From NCBI GenBank assembly GCA_017652105.1, contig JAGCBP010000015.1, forward strand, positions 1 through 64,000: a stretch of DNA of 64,000 nucleotides. Reading direction: 5' to 3'. This DNA is from Candidatus Saccharimonadota bacterium (GTDB taxonomy: Bacteria; Patescibacteriota; Saccharimonadia; Saccharimonadales; Saccharimonadaceae). Positions 63,706-64,000 of this stretch are shown here, one piece after another. The position numbers were made by a program, and so were the translations under genes. Positions within the stretch are counted from its first letter, which is position 1; every line of letters begins with the position of its first letter. The notes beneath the pieces were generated by a model. The model did no database searches and was not told where the DNA came from. It was given only the letters and a program-made list of their open reading frames with translations.

Positions 63706-64000
63706 ATGAAAAAATCAATAATCGCAGCTGGTGCAGCTTCTGTAGCTCTTGCAGCTATGCCAATCGTTAGGGCATTCGCATTGACTTCAGTAACTGATAC
63801 TATTAATGCAACAGTTGGTGCTGGTTGTACTATCTCCGATTCTACGGATCACAATGTAACTATTAGCGTGACTCCTGGTAGTACTGCTACTAGTACTGCT
63901 GCCGAGAGCATTACTGTAGTATGCAACTCAAACGCTTGGAATGTGACCGCTGTAGGTGCTACTGTTGGCGATGACAACACTGCTCTTTACTCTGGTGAAA
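63706..64000 (+). CDS. Secreted surface protein, 5' part (cut by window end)
   Basis: 98 residues visible. Signal peptide KKSIIAAGAASVALAAMPIV, cleavage near AFALT, then a Thr/Ala/Val/Ser-rich start with two Cys (GAGCTISDS, TVVCNSNAWN). Codon use (GCT, GGT, ACT) is like the abundant surface protein at 18793, and the promoter and RBS are strong, so it is probably highly expressed. The first 98 residues resemble in general style the beta-rich subunits of surface layers or pili; nothing more can be said. Confidence 0.65.
   Translation, partial: MKKSIIAAGAASVALAAMPIVRAFALTSVTDTINATVGAGCTISDSTDHNVTISVTPGSTATSTAAESITVVCNSNAWNVTAVGATVGDDNTALYSGE

Noticed and set aside
1-64000. Alternative genetic code with UGA as Gly (as in some CPR)
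   Set aside because: Several conserved genes end cleanly at TGA and conserved Gly positions are coded by GGN; standard code fits.

Overview
The window looks like a chromosomal segment from the Patescibacteria/CPR, most probably a Candidatus Saccharibacteria (TM7) genome. The reasons are indirect: compact, tightly packed genes; a FISUMP-domain surface protein; a single-chain glycyl-tRNA synthetase; reduced versions of common enzymes (short MurC, short XseA, a half-length TsaB); many small secreted or single-pass membrane proteins of unknown function; and almost no biosynthetic genes. UGA is used as a stop codon throughout (for example at the ends of the genes at 7204 and 7899), so the UGA=Gly code of Gracilibacteria/Absconditabacteria does not apply. 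No database search was possible, so the taxon is an inference.

Layout. 1-3.9 kb: the end of a FISUMP surface protein, then a minus-strand block (RNA methylase, rpmA, tyrS, rnhA). 4-10.8 kb: a flippase-like membrane protein, xseA-xseB, a degenerate histidine kinase with a receiver protein, recO, glyS and ppa. 10.9-15.4 kb: a PfkB-like/class I aldolase fusion, a phosphomannomutase-like HAD enzyme and tpiA (lower glycolysis), then tRNA-His and tRNA-Gly. 15.4-28.8 kb: an accessory surface/secretion region with coiled-coil, membrane and Pro/Gly-rich proteins, an abundant-looking DUF11-type surface protein, a lysozyme/C39-peptidase, a very large VirB6-like membrane protein and two lipoprotein/secreted proteins with long leaders. 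28.9-37.9 kb: murB, folD, recA, a NUDIX protein, recX, a PRC-barrel protein, a small alarmone synthetase, rpsO, truB and pnp. 38-46 kb: lepA, more membrane proteins and galU. 46-64 kb: clpC-clpP, tsaB/tsaE, murC, a giant Cys-rich secreted protein, radA-ruvC-ruvA, rplS, an rnhB-yraN fusion, ychF, and a tail of secreted proteins (HExxH protein, His-Me nuclease, rhodanese-like, thioredoxin-like) ending in a cut-off surface protein.

Two promoter classes can be read directly. Most genes have an extended -10 (TGnTATAAT) whose last base is usually exactly 6 nt before the start codon, so the mRNAs should be leaderless. This moves many starts downstream of the longest open frame and gives truB a GTG start. 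A second class (TTGACW-N17-TATAAT, leaders of about 60-175 nt, GGAGGTGA-like RBS) drives several accessory genes and a small alarmone synthetase.

The most unusual signals are: (1) three intergenic loci at 30.7, 38.0 and 39.4 kb, each with the same G-rich promoter module, a 23-codon ORF of identical length with a strong RBS, and a convergent promoter on the other strand whose short transcript would end at a terminator hairpin lying on the ORF's last codons, which resembles a type I toxin-antitoxin or antisense-regulated peptide family; (2) a GC-rich palindromic repeat of about 70 bp inserted in frame, in opposite orientations, inside both truB and lepA, with two compensatory base-pair differences in its stem; (3) a long structured leader before the gene at 16604; (4) fusion proteins (PfkB-aldolase, RNase HII-YraN).
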